64,000 nt of DNA from a bacterium (GCA_016124935.1 WGMS01000008.1:62001-126000); one strand, 5' to 3'; shown: positions 50,601-58,083, numbered from the stretch's first letter. The notes: generated from the sequence alone by a model not told the origin. Numbers and translations: made by a program.

Positions 50601-51776
50601 GTAGATCTCGACTTTCCCCAGGAAGCGTCGCTCAATACCCTGGTCAGCCTGGTGGATCCGGGTCTGGCTAAAGGAGTATCCGGCGAGATCAAGGGGAACA
50701 TGAGCGCCCGGGGTAAACTGCCCAATCCAGCTCTATCAGGCAAGATAGAATTCGCCAAGGTCAAGCTGCCCGATTTCACCATCGACAAACTTGAAGGTCA
50801 TATTCGAGGAGAGAGCGGCAACGAGGCCGGAGACAAGAATGAGACCACCGCTTGCAAGCTGATCATCTATGATACGGAGTTCAATCATATATTGCTCCGC
50901 AATTTGAGCGCCGATCTCTTATATGAGCCGGACAAGGCAAGAAAAACACCGGGCCGGATTCACCTGAAAAACGGTCATGCTACGGTGGCAAGTGGCGCTG
51001 TTCGTATAGACGGTTGGAGTGATCTGGGAACTAGAAAGCACTACCTCAAATCGGTCATGAACGATGTTTCGGCAAGAAAGTTATCCGAGAGACTGGCAGG
51101 CGATCCCAACGAAGTCACCGGAGAGCTGGAGTCGGTTCTGGAGGTGACCAGCAAAGGTTGGACAAAAGAGGAGTTGATGAAGAATCTGGAAGGCAAAGGT
51201 CGGGTCAAAATCACCAATGGTGTTGTGGGACGATTCGGCACCCTCCAGACCCGGTTGACTCAATACAACCTCCTCACTCAAGGTATCTTCGGATTCAATA
51301 TGAACAATCTGCTTCAGAGCGTCTGGCCGGTAAGAACCGGAGAATTCGATGAGCTCACCAATTCGTTCACGATTTCAAAAGGCAAAGTCAAAATCGATGA
51401 ACTGCGCTACACCGGTGACGACATGCGCCTGTGGGGCGCGGGGGTAGCCAGCCTGACGGATAACGAGCTGATAGTCGACATCGCTGGCAAGATTCCCCGG
51501 GTGCAGAAGAGTATGATCGGTGGCGCCGTCGGTAGTGTCTCCAGAAAAATGACCCTGCAGAGAGCCATGCACCTGGTAACTTTCGGTAAGCTCGAGAATC
51601 TCCCATCCTTGCCTTTGATCGGCTCCATAGCCAGCGACAAACCGAGAACCTTCACTTTCAAAATCACCGCACCGCTGGACAATCCGGATGTGGTGGCAAA
51701 GTCTATTATGAAGACCTTCAAATGGCTTCCCAACAAGCCGGCAGCCACAGCCCATCCTGTGCCCGGCATAAAGTAG
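47625..51776 (+). CDS. AsmA/YhdP-like giant envelope protein
   Basis: 1383 residues. One N-terminal membrane segment (about 22-45) anchors a very long periplasmic part made of repeating beta-strands with glycine-rich turns, as in AsmA-like bridge proteins (AsmA, TamB, YhdP) that carry phospholipids between the two membranes. N-terminal AsmA signature region INWTKPYVEKELSEVL, and an AsmA-like C-terminal domain (about 1165-1350, LEGKGRVKITNGVVG, IDELRYTGDDMRLWGAG). Supports a diderm envelope. Start ATG at 47625; a GGAGAGG site lies about 17 nt upstream, longer than ideal. Confidence 0.85.
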   Translation: MLSSKENNPHTIETTRHASPVKYIIKFLLVWFLALPVIAAVALLSDINWTKPYVEKELSEVLHREAKIGRLSWHLGMRGISIDTRELELFELTGEPFFQSQKTAISVAVLPFLSGKLVLKHLDFQAPTVWLVKTGPARWNFEDLLIDGPEIRLINVQGGKVLVVDETRDPERKSPFELNDLKVSLNWPRKEKKLPFFLSVKRKLDNAETNVTIEGFGKGAFETWPTNKYTFKIKGESLDPADFSTLLTYLEDDQSKKVGASQNNMNLDGLLDVEIEGEGTFDEGLNATIAGNFKELAVKNSALGDIKAGKASGTMNMVVSDENLAWEKLAFHLPGVSIESTGSLMKWQEKNSKVAADIQGKVTDIKEIDYLFGDLTKEFKKSSNSLLSQFNPSKISGKASLTINLKGTVNDTKILTKIETDKLVFGDVIKDAQSQMPLLYVFGVTPESKISGNFRVEDQERIELEKGELASPTAKIQAKGWMNLKKAVGQLKLEANSISLSKTGVNIQQHRSKIIPKPGFLEIGKKYEVALSGEAGARSTVDVRGNTINISGDLNLKNAGMSLPKNILNVSKVNGKAQFKFTNQRGRIDIPLVTGRMGDGKFELSGSIIARNEPIVDLSLHATHFDLKHLSGLMKLFQVDMPILTEEFLYGSVKDVRLRLAGTPKYPEIFFSAVPDDLYYKPPGLEKPLRATAGYIVYDDDQLVLKEVALVSRGNTIVTSVSIDNVSTEARLTRAKAKTEGIDLADVHYYLSSPVMPPPLQTAYKELLSEYKLSNPRGKAYGDILCMVQEDGEVVLDGLIGCFKVGVDFYDFPVTNLAGILAASGEDLLLRDMNGSIRESRFSLDGFIKKYRTKNPNWKAELSAKLHPREIVQVLPNIEEKLQAGEIHVKSNGPLTLRSKIKGNFKKNDIQFTLAADKEDKLSVKTRLGRIYQPPNHHLTLDGSIVLEPENLKIKNTQLLLGDTLIALKGNVKLTPDKTNHGIFPYKPDGLDVDLDFPQEASLNTLVSLVDPGLAKGVSGEIKGNMSARGKLPNPALSGKIEFAKVKLPDFTIDKLEGHIRGESGNEAGDKNETTACKLIIYDTEFNHILLRNLSADLLYEPDKARKTPGRIHLKNGHATVASGAVRIDGWSDLGTRKHYLKSVMNDVSARKLSERLAGDPNEVTGELESVLEVTSKGWTKEELMKNLEGKGRVKITNGVVGRFGTLQTRLTQYNLLTQGIFGFNMNNLLQSVWPVRTGEFDELTNSFTISKGKVKIDELRYTGDDMRLWGAGVASLTDNELIVDIAGKIPRVQKSMIGGAVGSVSRKMTLQRAMHLVTFGKLENLPSLPLIGSIASDKPRTFTFKITAPLDNPDVVAKSIMKTFKWLPNKPAATAHPVPGIK

Positions 51777-51854
51777 CATCTTGGCAAAAATATATCGGAC
51801 ACCATCGGTAATGGCTGGTAATGCCATTCGATTGCATTTATCAAGAAGCTATGT

Positions 51855-53171
51855 ATGATTAGGAGCATGAGTACAATTGAATATGAGTCCGGTGCAGGCA
51901 AAGAGAATGAGAGCCTGGACTTCAGCGTCTCAGCCCTTCCTTTGAACAATGGGGCTGCGCATAGCTGTCGATCCATCAATGTCTCAATCTCCTCGCCTGG
52001 CTCCGCGCCCCTGCAAAACCGAATAGCCAGCCAGATTTCCATCTCCGCTCCAAATGCCTCTACCGGAGCGTTTGGAGCGGAGATCGGATTGGGTTCTATT
52101 GGCAGGGACAAGCCGGAAGACAAAAGAAAACCGGGCAGACGCAAGAAATCCTTTCTAGAACAACAGCTCAAAAGTTATCTGGAATATGCTGGCTACGAAC
52201 GCAGTCTTTCGAAGCACACTATCATGGCCTACGGCAGGGATATCCAGACCTTCGTACAGTGGTATCAGGGCGAAGCGCGTAAAACCCACCCGGTACCCAG
52301 GCGCACCGATATTTCGGAATACATGCTGAATCTGAGCAGACAGAACCAGAAGCCTTCCAGCATCGCAAGAACCCTGGCAAGCCTGAGAGGCTGGTTCGCC
52401 TGGATGAAAAACGACGGCACCATAGAAGAAGACCCGACCGAGACCATGCACAATCCCCAGAAAGGAAGAAAACTACCGGCGGTGCTCACCCAATCCGAGG
52501 TGAAGCGTATTATGGACACGGCAGAATCAGCCAGGGACAAAGCCATATTGGAGCTGCTCTACGCGTGCGGATTGAGGGTATCAGAACTTATCGGTCTCGA
52601 TGTCGAGGACCTATCGCTCAATCAGAGCTATCTTAAGTGCCTGGGTAAAGGCAACAAAGAAAGAGTGATTCCCATCGGCGACACTGCCCTGCTTGCCCTG
52701 TCGAAATATCTGAACGATCCCAAAGAGCGTGCTCTCGCCTTAAGAACCCGGATAGAGAAACCCAGAAAGGTCGGAAGACCCAGAAAGAGAAAAGCCGGTG
52801 GCCGGTTGGCAAGATACAAGAATCCTTTGCTCAGTGAATTATCCCAGTCTATCAACCGGGCGAAAGAAGCTGGAGGAGAGGCACTCTTTCTCGATGACCG
52901 GGGCAATCGCCTGAGCCGCAGCCATGTCTGGAGACTGATTAAACGAATAGCCTCCGAAGCCGGTGTCACAAGGGAGCTTTCGCCCCATACCTTGAGACAC
53001 AGCTTCGCCACCCATCTCCTGGAAAATGGCGCCGACCTGCGCTCGGTCCAGGAACTGCTCGGTCACGCCAGCGTTGTCACCACCCAGCTCTACACCCATG
53101 TCAGTCGCAATCACCTCAAAGAGGCCTACGCCAACGCTCAGTCACACTTTGGTAACACTCGAATATCCTGA
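51855..53171 (+). CDS. Xer-type tyrosine recombinase with AT-hook-like insertion
   Basis: 438 residues as drawn. SAM-like core-binding domain (about 98-190) and catalytic domain (about 205-430) with all six residues: Arg241 (GLRVSEL), Lys265 (GKGNKER), His378 and Arg381 (HTLRHSFATHLLE), His404 (LGHAS), Tyr413 (TTQLYTHV). Closest to chromosomal XerC/XerD, which resolve chromosome dimers. Between Lys265 and His378 is an insertion of ~50 residues with GRPRKRK (308-314), an AT-hook core. Residues 1-97 are low-complexity; a TTG at 52089 with GGAG 6-7 nt upstream would give a normal ~360-residue protein, so the true start is open. Confidence 0.9.
   Translation: MIRSMSTIEYESGAGKENESLDFSVSALPLNNGAAHSCRSINVSISSPGSAPLQNRIASQISISAPNASTGAFGAEIGLGSIGRDKPEDKRKPGRRKKSFLEQQLKSYLEYAGYERSLSKHTIMAYGRDIQTFVQWYQGEARKTHPVPRRTDISEYMLNLSRQNQKPSSIARTLASLRGWFAWMKNDGTIEEDPTETMHNPQKGRKLPAVLTQSEVKRIMDTAESARDKAILELLYACGLRVSELIGLDVEDLSLNQSYLKCLGKGNKERVIPIGDTALLALSKYLNDPKERALALRTRIEKPRKVGRPRKRKAGGRLARYKNPLLSELSQSINRAKEAGGEALFLDDRGNRLSRSHVWRLIKRIASEAGVTRELSPHTLRHSFATHLLENGADLRSVQELLGHASVVTTQLYTHVSRNHLKEAYANAQSHFGNTRIS
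52041..52084 (+). repeat. 14-bp perfect inverted repeat at the recombinase 5' end
   Basis: ATCTCCGCTCCAAA (52041-52054) and TTTGGAGCGGAGAT (52071-52084) around a 16-nt loop. The right arm includes the GGAG that would serve the TTG at 52089, so an RNA hairpin here could hide that ribosome-binding site. It could also be a DNA site. Confidence 0.6.
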
Positions 53172-53489
53172 TTGCAGCAGCATTTAGAGCCTCAATGTAA
53201 AAAAATTTAGCTTTCAAGCGATGAAATCATATATTAATAGGATACCTTTAAGGGGCCTGAATCCGAGCGACGGAGCATTGAGCACGCAAGCGAAGGGGTC
53301 GAGCCCCGGCACGGAGAGCAAGGATTCAGAAGGCAATCCAGGTTAGGTTGAAACCTGCCGAAGTAAGGTCTTTGTCAATTCAGTTTCAATAAAGATAAGA
53401 ACATCTGTTCAAGCGGTCACCAGAAAATCGGCCGTCTTACTCGGCAAATTCCATCGAATCAATATTGACACGGTTAAGGGATCATATTA
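53172..53489 (+). ncRNA. Candidate structured RNA or leader
   Basis: 318-base gap before the MerR-like gene. The core, about 53252-53356, pairs well: CTGAATCC (53257-53264) with GGATTCAG (53322-53329) closes a multi-branch region that contains GGGG-TCGAG-CCCC (53295-53307); a small AGGT/ACCT stem-loop follows (53345-53356). GGATT (53322-53326) could instead pair with AATCC (53335-53339), so two folds exclude each other. The core is GC-rich against AT-rich flanks. TTGACA occurs at 53465-53470 near the next gene. No known family was recognised. Confidence 0.45.
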
Positions 53490-54671
53490 ATGCGTCAAAC
53501 AAAAAAGGTTGAAGGAACCAAAATAGCCCAGGCGGCTAAGGATCTGAACGTCACCTCGGTGACCGTGAGAAGATACATCAGCGAATTCAATATCGAGACC
53601 GCCACCGATAAAAACGGCATCAAGGTTCTACCCGAACAGGCCATGGAAGAGCTCAAAGAAGTTCGCCGCCTCAAAGAGGAAGGTCTGACCAACCCTCAAG
53701 TTCTGGAATCTCTGGAAGAGCAGCGCTCGAAACCGGCGAAAAAATCTGTCGAAAAAGTAGAGAAGACAGAAAAGGCGAAGAAAGAAGAAAAGCCCAAGTC
53801 CAGAGCCAAAGACAAAGCCAAAGAGAAAGAGAGCGAAGAGAAAGAGAAGTCTAAAAAAGCCAAATCCACCACGGTAAGAAGAGGCAAGAAAGTCGAGCCT
53901 GATGTGGACGAGGCGGAGGAAGAGGAAGAAGTAGAAGAAGTGCCAGCGGCTTCCCGGGGCAGAAAGCGTACTCGCCGTAAAGCCGAAGAAGAGGAAGAAG
54001 TAGAAGACTCGGATGTCGAAGCCGAATCCGAAGAGGATGAAGTGGAAGAGAAATCCGGAGAATCAGATTCTGATTCTGATTCCGAAAGTCCTGACGGTAG
54101 GCTCAAGCACTCCCTCACCTGCCAGACTTGCGGCAAAACCTTCGAACATCCGAATCCAAGATTGAGAGATTGCCTGGACTGCTATAGGACCAAGCGCAAA
54201 GAGAGACGTCGCGGTGGCGATCGTCACAAAAATGTCATCCAGCATCCGCTAGCCCAACAAGTGGTCAGCAAGATGGCTAGCCAGCAGCAATCGAGAGATG
54301 ATAGAGACAGTAGAGAGAGCAGCAGGGATCGAGAAAGAGAAAGAGACAGAGACAGAGACAGAGACAGAGACAGAAGCAGACCGGTCCGGGAAGCGAGCCA
54401 TCAAGTAAGACCGGTTGCCCATTTCCAGAGCCAGGCTCAGCCCATAATAGGCGGTCTCAAAACGAAAGTGAGAAGCTATCGCAAAGCGATAGACGAAACC
54501 AGAAACATCACAAGCTCGCTGAAGCGTAGATTGGAGCGTCCCGACCTGCCGGAGGGCGAAAGAAGATGGCTGGAGCAGATCTACGCCTATCAGCTCATTT
54601 TGCACCAGGGTTGGCGGCATCTATCGGAGTATCGCTCCACCACCAATCAACAAGCCAGGCAAGACGACTGA
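53490..54671 (+). CDS. MerR-like HTH protein with zinc finger and RD-repeat disordered region
   Basis: 393 residues. N-terminal MerR-like helix-turn-helix (about 9-78: IAQAAKDLNVTSVTVRRYI, LKEEGLTNPQVLESL), then ~130 residues of Lys/Glu-rich disorder with alternating basic and acidic blocks, a four-Cys zinc finger (C211, C214, C228, C231), a basic stretch (RTKRKERRRGG), a Ser/Arg/Asp segment with alternating Arg-Asp (about 279-295), and a C-terminal helical domain (about 315-380). Probably a DNA-binding regulator or nucleoid-associated factor prone to condensation; this is inference. ATG at 53490 with AAGGGA 8 nt upstream. Confidence 0.75.
   Translation: MRQTKKVEGTKIAQAAKDLNVTSVTVRRYISEFNIETATDKNGIKVLPEQAMEELKEVRRLKEEGLTNPQVLESLEEQRSKPAKKSVEKVEKTEKAKKEEKPKSRAKDKAKEKESEEKEKSKKAKSTTVRRGKKVEPDVDEAEEEEEVEEVPAASRGRKRTRRKAEEEEEVEDSDVEAESEEDEVEEKSGESDSDSDSESPDGRLKHSLTCQTCGKTFEHPNPRLRDCLDCYRTKRKERRRGGDRHKNVIQHPLAQQVVSKMASQQQSRDDRDSRESSRDRERERDRDRDRDRDRSRPVREASHQVRPVAHFQSQAQPIIGGLKTKVRSYRKAIDETRNITSSLKRRLERPDLPEGERRWLEQIYAYQLILHQGWRHLSEYRSTTNQQARQDD
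54342..54371 (+). repeat. AGAGAC hexanucleotide tandem repeat
   Basis: Five consecutive AGAGAC units inside the preceding gene, encoding alternating Asp and Arg. In-frame expansion or contraction would change the length of the Arg-Asp segment without a frameshift. Confidence 0.8.
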
Positions 54672-54682
54672 AACCTCTTAAA

Positions 54683-55825
54683 TCAAAAGGGATCGGGCAG
54701 ACTCTTGAGTGGGTCGCCCCCGGCTTGATTCTGTTGCATAGAACTAATCGGCTGATGAAATACCGAATTGGGGTTAGGAATGGCGTTCTGATTCAGTGCA
54801 TGTTCGCCGCTGTTGTAATAGGTCGGCTTGGTGTACTTGGAAGCATTGAGCCTGGGATCCGATGAATTCTGCATCAGCCCGGGAACTTGTGCCTGACTCT
54901 GAATAGGAGCTTGATACGAAACCGGCTGCTGATTCACCAGACCCGGTACAGTGGACCGAGCCGGAGGCAGATTGAACTGCGGCGCATTGGCAATGCCTGG
55001 GACTCCTGATGAAATTCCACTGCCGAGAGCCGGTGTCATGGTGGTGAGATCGATGGTGCGATTGACTCTGACAGCCACATTGCGACCGGCTTCTACTTCG
55101 AACTCTTTACCTCGCATACGCTTGTTGTGCACCCAGCCGATACCGCCGGCGAAAGAGCCGAGCATCCCTTTGACCTGTTTACCGTAGTCACCCATGTTGA
55201 AGCCCGAGTATCTCGACTTCGGTTCATCTTCAAGTTCATGGGCCGGATTCTGATCTATATATCCATGAAAGGTCGTGGTCCTGCCGTCCGGAAAAACCAG
55301 GGACTGCAAACCCACCGTCAGCTGTCCGGGCATACCACTGCGCATCTGACGGGCGGAAGCGGCATTGACGATGGTGCCCACTATCCTCGAACCGGGCGGC
55401 ACTACCACAATGCCGTTATTGACGAAGCCCTCCGGCAGCTGAACAGCGAAGATATCACCGGGTTTACTCTTCTTCGAAGAGAGGTCGGCATCGATTACCC
55501 CGGTCAAAACCGTGCCCACCGGAATTCTCGAGCCCAGAATCTGGTTCATGAAAGCCGGACTACCGGGAGGATGATGGGTATCCGGTCTCAAGGTGCCGGG
55601 CATACCAAGTTGAGTGTGGCTGTTGGCGCTTCCGTAATTGCCGGTGTACTGAGCCGGGATCTGAGGAGGCGGGTCCGGTCTGTCTATTTGCCACTGCTCC
55701 CTCGAGAAAGCCGCCTGCTCGTAGAAGATCATCATGATGATGATGGTTGCGATCAGATATCGCAAGAACTTCAAGGCGCTTGCGATCACTTTATGACGGA
55801 CCGACTCGGTTTCGTTTACGTTCAT
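54683..55825 (-). CDS. Membrane-anchored protein with VirB10/TrbI-like domain
   Basis: 380 residues. One N-terminal membrane segment (about 17-36, FLRYLIATIIIMMIFY), a Pro-rich linker, then a beta domain (about 95-210) resembling the VirB10/TrbI C-terminal fold: IPVGTVLTGVIDADL, KPGDIFAVQLPEG, GIVVVPPGSRIVGTIV, VGLQSLVFPDGRTT. The rest is Gln/Asn/Pro/Ser-rich and disordered. No other type IV secretion gene is nearby, so a conjugation role is doubtful. The start is ambiguous: ATG at 55825 (AGGAG 3 nt upstream) or ATG at 55837; an open frame runs to a TTG at 55861. Confidence 0.7.
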   Translation of the reverse strand: MNVNETESVRHKVIASALKFLRYLIATIIIMMIFYEQAAFSREQWQIDRPDPPPQIPAQYTGNYGSANSHTQLGMPGTLRPDTHHPPGSPAFMNQILGSRIPVGTVLTGVIDADLSSKKSKPGDIFAVQLPEGFVNNGIVVVPPGSRIVGTIVNAASARQMRSGMPGQLTVGLQSLVFPDGRTTTFHGYIDQNPAHELEDEPKSRYSGFNMGDYGKQVKGMLGSFAGGIGWVHNKRMRGKEFEVEAGRNVAVRVNRTIDLTTMTPALGSGISSGVPGIANAPQFNLPPARSTVPGLVNQQPVSYQAPIQSQAQVPGLMQNSSDPRLNASKYTKPTYYNSGEHALNQNAIPNPNSVFHQPISSMQQNQAGGDPLKSLPDPF

Positions 55826-56080
55826 AAGCTCCTGCATTTCTTCCGATTCTGAGCTTCTCAAGAATTACTCGTATTTTAAGATCCTCCCCCCTTGCAGTCT
55901 ATGTGAAGATTACGTATAGGAAAAAATAGTGGTTCTCAGGGATTTCCAGCCGGTTCATGCTAGAATCACGGATTCCTTCGGGTTGTGGCAGCTCTTGAGA
56001 GCCTGCTGTACACCGCTGGAATAGAAGTTGAAATACCCTTGCCTGCTATGCAGGACGCACATGACCATAGGGGGAATATT

Positions 56081-56410
56081 GTGTCGGAATTAAAAGACAA
56101 TATCAGGCTGTTCGAAACGGTCTACATCATCCGTCCCAATCTGGATGAAGAAGGGGTGGATAAAACCATCGAAGCTGTCGAAGAGTTCATGAAAGGACAG
56201 AACTGCGAAATCCTCTCCACCGAGAAGAAAGGCAGAAAACGCCTTGCTTACGAAGTGAAGAAGATGCGTGATGGCTATTACGTGCACACGGTATTCAAAG
56301 CCGGTCCGGAAGCCATTGCCCAGCTCAAGCGAATGATGTCTCTTTCGGAAGATGTCATCCGTGAACTGACCATCTCTGTACCGAAAGAAGCCCTGGAAGT
56401 CCAGGCATAA
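56081..56410 (+). CDS. rpsF: 30S ribosomal protein S6
   Basis: 109 residues. Pairs with S18 on the 16S rRNA platform. Family segments: LFETVYIIRPNLDEEGVDKTI, GRKRLAYEVKKMRDGYYVHTVFKA and LSEDVIRELTISV. The start is GTG at 56081: GGGGG lies 6 nt upstream and family homology begins there. The open frame continues 32 codons upstream but is not S6-like. First gene of rpsF-ssb-rpsR. Confidence 0.95.
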   Translation: MSELKDNIRLFETVYIIRPNLDEEGVDKTIEAVEEFMKGQNCEILSTEKKGRKRLAYEVKKMRDGYYVHTVFKAGPEAIAQLKRMMSLSEDVIRELTISVPKEALEVQA

Positions 56411-56432
56411 CCAGGTCAGAGAGGATTTTTGA

Positions 56433-56864
56433 ATGAGCTTAAGCAAAATAGTCGTATCGGGACAAGTAATCAAAAACCCGGAGAAGCGATTTACACCCAA
56501 TACCAACGTGGCGGTGACCGAATTTGCCATAGCGGTAGATTCACTGCCCCGCCAGGGACAGAAACAGGAACCGACTCCGGTGAAAGTAATTGCCTGGCGT
56601 GACCTGGCCGAGCGTGTTGCCGCCGAGATCAAAAAAGGCGATGTGGTATGTGTGGATGGAAGATTGCAAATCAACAACTACACCACTTCGGAAGGGCAAA
56701 AGCGAAGAGATGTGGAGATCGATGCCAACTCGGTAGAGAATCTCTCCCACCTCACCGGTGGCGAATCACGCCCCAAAGCAGGAGCCGCCGTCGCATCCGG
56801 ATCCGGTGCATCCCAGGAAGACATAGATTCCATCTTTGCTTCCGAAGATGAGATCCCGTTTTAA
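56433..56864 (+). CDS. ssb: Single-stranded DNA-binding protein
   Basis: 143 residues. OB-fold (about 4-108) with KIVVSGQVIKNPEKRF, VKVIAWRDLAERVAAEIKKGD and VDGRLQINNY; a Gly/Ala/Ser linker; and the acidic C-terminal tip DEIPF, which recruits replication and repair partners. The tip is a slight variant of the common DDIPF. Lies between rpsF and rpsR, 22 bases after rpsF. Confidence 0.96.
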   Translation: MSLSKIVVSGQVIKNPEKRFTPNTNVAVTEFAIAVDSLPRQGQKQEPTPVKVIAWRDLAERVAAEIKKGDVVCVDGRLQINNYTTSEGQKRRDVEIDANSVENLSHLTGGESRPKAGAAVASGSGASQEDIDSIFASEDEIPF

Positions 56865-56922
56865 CCCTTGTTCCAGTCAAAGAATGACCATGAATTTTTC
56901 AAAGTAAAGGAGATAGAAGAAG

Positions 56923-57162
56923 ATGGCCCGTTTTAGAGGCGATGGACCGCCCAGAAGAAGGAAGACCTGCAATTTTTGTGCCGACAAAGTCGAGTACATC
57001 GATTTCAAGGACCCGGCCAGACTGAAGAAGTACACTACCGAGCGCGGCAAAATTCTGCCCCGTCGAATCAGCGGTAACTGTGCCATTCATCAGCGCATGC
57101 TCACCGTGGCAATCAAAAGAGCAAGAGATATCGCCTTGCTCCCCTTCGTAGCTGAAGGTTAA
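56923..57162 (+). CDS. rpsR: 30S ribosomal protein S18
   Basis: 79 residues. Family motifs [60 protein letters not shown] (here cited in part by its core [12 protein letters not shown]). Retains two cysteines in the first part (CNFC), of the zinc-capable C+ type. ATG at 56923 with AAGGAG and GAAGA upstream. Ends the operon; a terminator follows. Confidence 0.96.
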   Translation: MARFRGDGPPRRRKTCNFCADKVEYIDFKDPARLKKYTTERGKILPRRISGNCAIHQRMLTVAIKRARDIALLPFVAEG

Positions 57163-57177
57163 AGCGAGTATTCTCAG

Positions 57178-57240
57178 AAACCGGCTTTTGAACTCAATTG
57201 ACTCTACCCAACTGGAATCAGTATTCAAGAGCCGGTTTTT
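57178..57240 (+). terminator. Terminator of rpsF-ssb-rpsR
   Basis: Long-looped inverted repeat: AAACCGGCT-TTTGAA (57178-57192) pairs with TTCAAGAGCCGGTTT (from 57224), followed directly by a T-run at 57236-57240. The loop is about 31 nt. The T-run and GC-rich base make termination likely. Confidence 0.65.
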
Positions 57241-57251
57241 GCAAAAACTGA

Positions 57252-57291
57252 CACCTGCAGGTGGACTCTTAGAACAGCTGTGGTGTAAGAT
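57252..57291 (+). promoter_or_regulatory. Candidate promoter of tRNA-Leu
   Basis: TGGACT (57262-57267) and TAAGAT (57286-57291), 18-bp spacer; transcription would start 6-10 bases later, close to the tRNA 5' end at 57301. A perfect 12-bp palindrome CACCTGCAGGTG (57252-57263) touches the -35. Confidence 0.4.
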
Positions 57292-57300
57292 CTTTCCACG

Positions 57301-57384
57301 TGCCGAAGTGGTGAAATGGCAAACACGCTACGTTCAGGTCGTAGTGAGCATTAGCTCTTGTGGGTTCAAGTCCCACCTTCGGCA
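57301..57384 (+). tRNA. tRNA-Leu (anticodon CAG)
   Basis: 84 bases, class II tRNA with a long variable arm. The acceptor stem TGCCGAA (57301-57307) pairs with TTCGGCA (57378-57384). The anticodon stem-loop is CTACG-TTCAGGT-CGTAG with anticodon CAG at 57335-57337. The T-arm contains GGTTCAAGTCC. CCA is not encoded and must be added after transcription. Lies between the S18 operon and infC, possibly co-transcribed with infC. Confidence 0.96.
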
Positions 57385-57417
57385 GTCTTTATTACCAGAA
57401 AAATATTAGAGGTGCAA

Positions 57418-57966
57418 TTGGCTTCAGATCCCCGTCGTCCTGACCCGAAAAGAGATTTACCGCCCTTGAACGATCGCATTCGCGTTCCGGAATTAAGGCT
57501 AATTGATGACGAAGGAAACCAGGTCGGAATAGTTCGCACCAAAGACGCTTTAGCCCAGGCCAAAGAGAGAGGTCTGGACCTTTTCCTGGTTCAGCCCGAT
57601 GCCGTCCCGCCGGTGGCCAAGATAATGGACTATGGCCGCTACAAGTTCGAGCAGGACAAAAAGGCTAAAGAAGCCAAGAAAAGACAGCATCAAGCCGATG
57701 TCAAAGAGATAAAGATGCGTTACAAAATCGAGGATCACGACTATCAAGTTAAGCTCCGTAACGCAAAAAAATTCCTCAATAACGGTGACAAGATTAAAGT
57801 GGTGACCATGCTGCGCGGTCGCGAAATGCAGCACAGCAACATGGCTGTGGAGCTCATGAACCGTTTTGCAGAAGAGCTCGTCGACTTATCGATTGTTGAC
57901 AGACCGCCAAAAATCGAGGGTCGCAATGTTATTATGATTCTCTCGCCTGGATCTCAGAAGAGATAA
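57418..57966 (+). CDS. infC: Translation initiation factor IF-3
   Basis: 182 residues. Discriminates start codons and prevents premature subunit joining. Family segments: NDRIRVPELRLIDDEGNQVG, PPVAKIMDYGRYKFEQ, KEIKMRYKIEDHDYQVKLRNAKKFL, KVVTMLRGREMQH and KIEGRNVIMILSP. The start is TTG at 57418, with AGAGG 5 nt upstream; the in-frame codons before it run back into the tRNA. A non-ATG start is usual for infC (ATT in E. coli) and allows IF-3 to repress itself. First gene of infC-rpmI-rplT. Confidence 0.95.
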   Translation: MASDPRRPDPKRDLPPLNDRIRVPELRLIDDEGNQVGIVRTKDALAQAKERGLDLFLVQPDAVPPVAKIMDYGRYKFEQDKKAKEAKKRQHQADVKEIKMRYKIEDHDYQVKLRNAKKFLNNGDKIKVVTMLRGREMQHSNMAVELMNRFAEELVDLSIVDRPPKIEGRNVIMILSPGSQKR

Positions 57967-58030
57967 GGTGGTATCATTACTGGCTCTCATGCCGTTGTGG
58001 TCTGTCAGCCGGAGCGATGAGCAGATAAAC

Positions 58031-58052
58031 GGGCCGAGTCGAATTCGGTCCC
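58031..58052 (+). promoter_or_regulatory. Hairpin in the rpmI leader
   Basis: GGGCCGA (58031-58037) pairs with TCGGTCCC (58045-58052) with one bulged T, followed by the palindrome GGAATTCC. It lies 32 bases before the rpmI start in the 117-base gap after infC, where L20 binds its own mRNA in other bacteria; an L20 role here is inference. Confidence 0.4.
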
Positions 58053-58083
58053 GGAATTCCGATTTATATCTAAGGTACTGATC

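Noticed and set aside
51407..52171. Long minus-strand open frame opposite the AsmA and recombinase genes
   Set aside because: It covers the ends of two well-supported genes, has no family features, and its composition mirrors them.
51855..53171. Integrative element or prophage integrase
   Set aside because: No flanking attachment repeats, phage or plasmid genes; neighbours are housekeeping or envelope genes, so a chromosomal Xer is more likely.
53172..53489. SRP RNA, 6S RNA, tmRNA or RNase P RNA
   Set aside because: None of their conserved cores is present; reported only as an unassigned structured candidate.
54683..55825. Part of a conjugation locus
   Set aside because: No other type IV secretion, relaxase or coupling-protein gene in the window.
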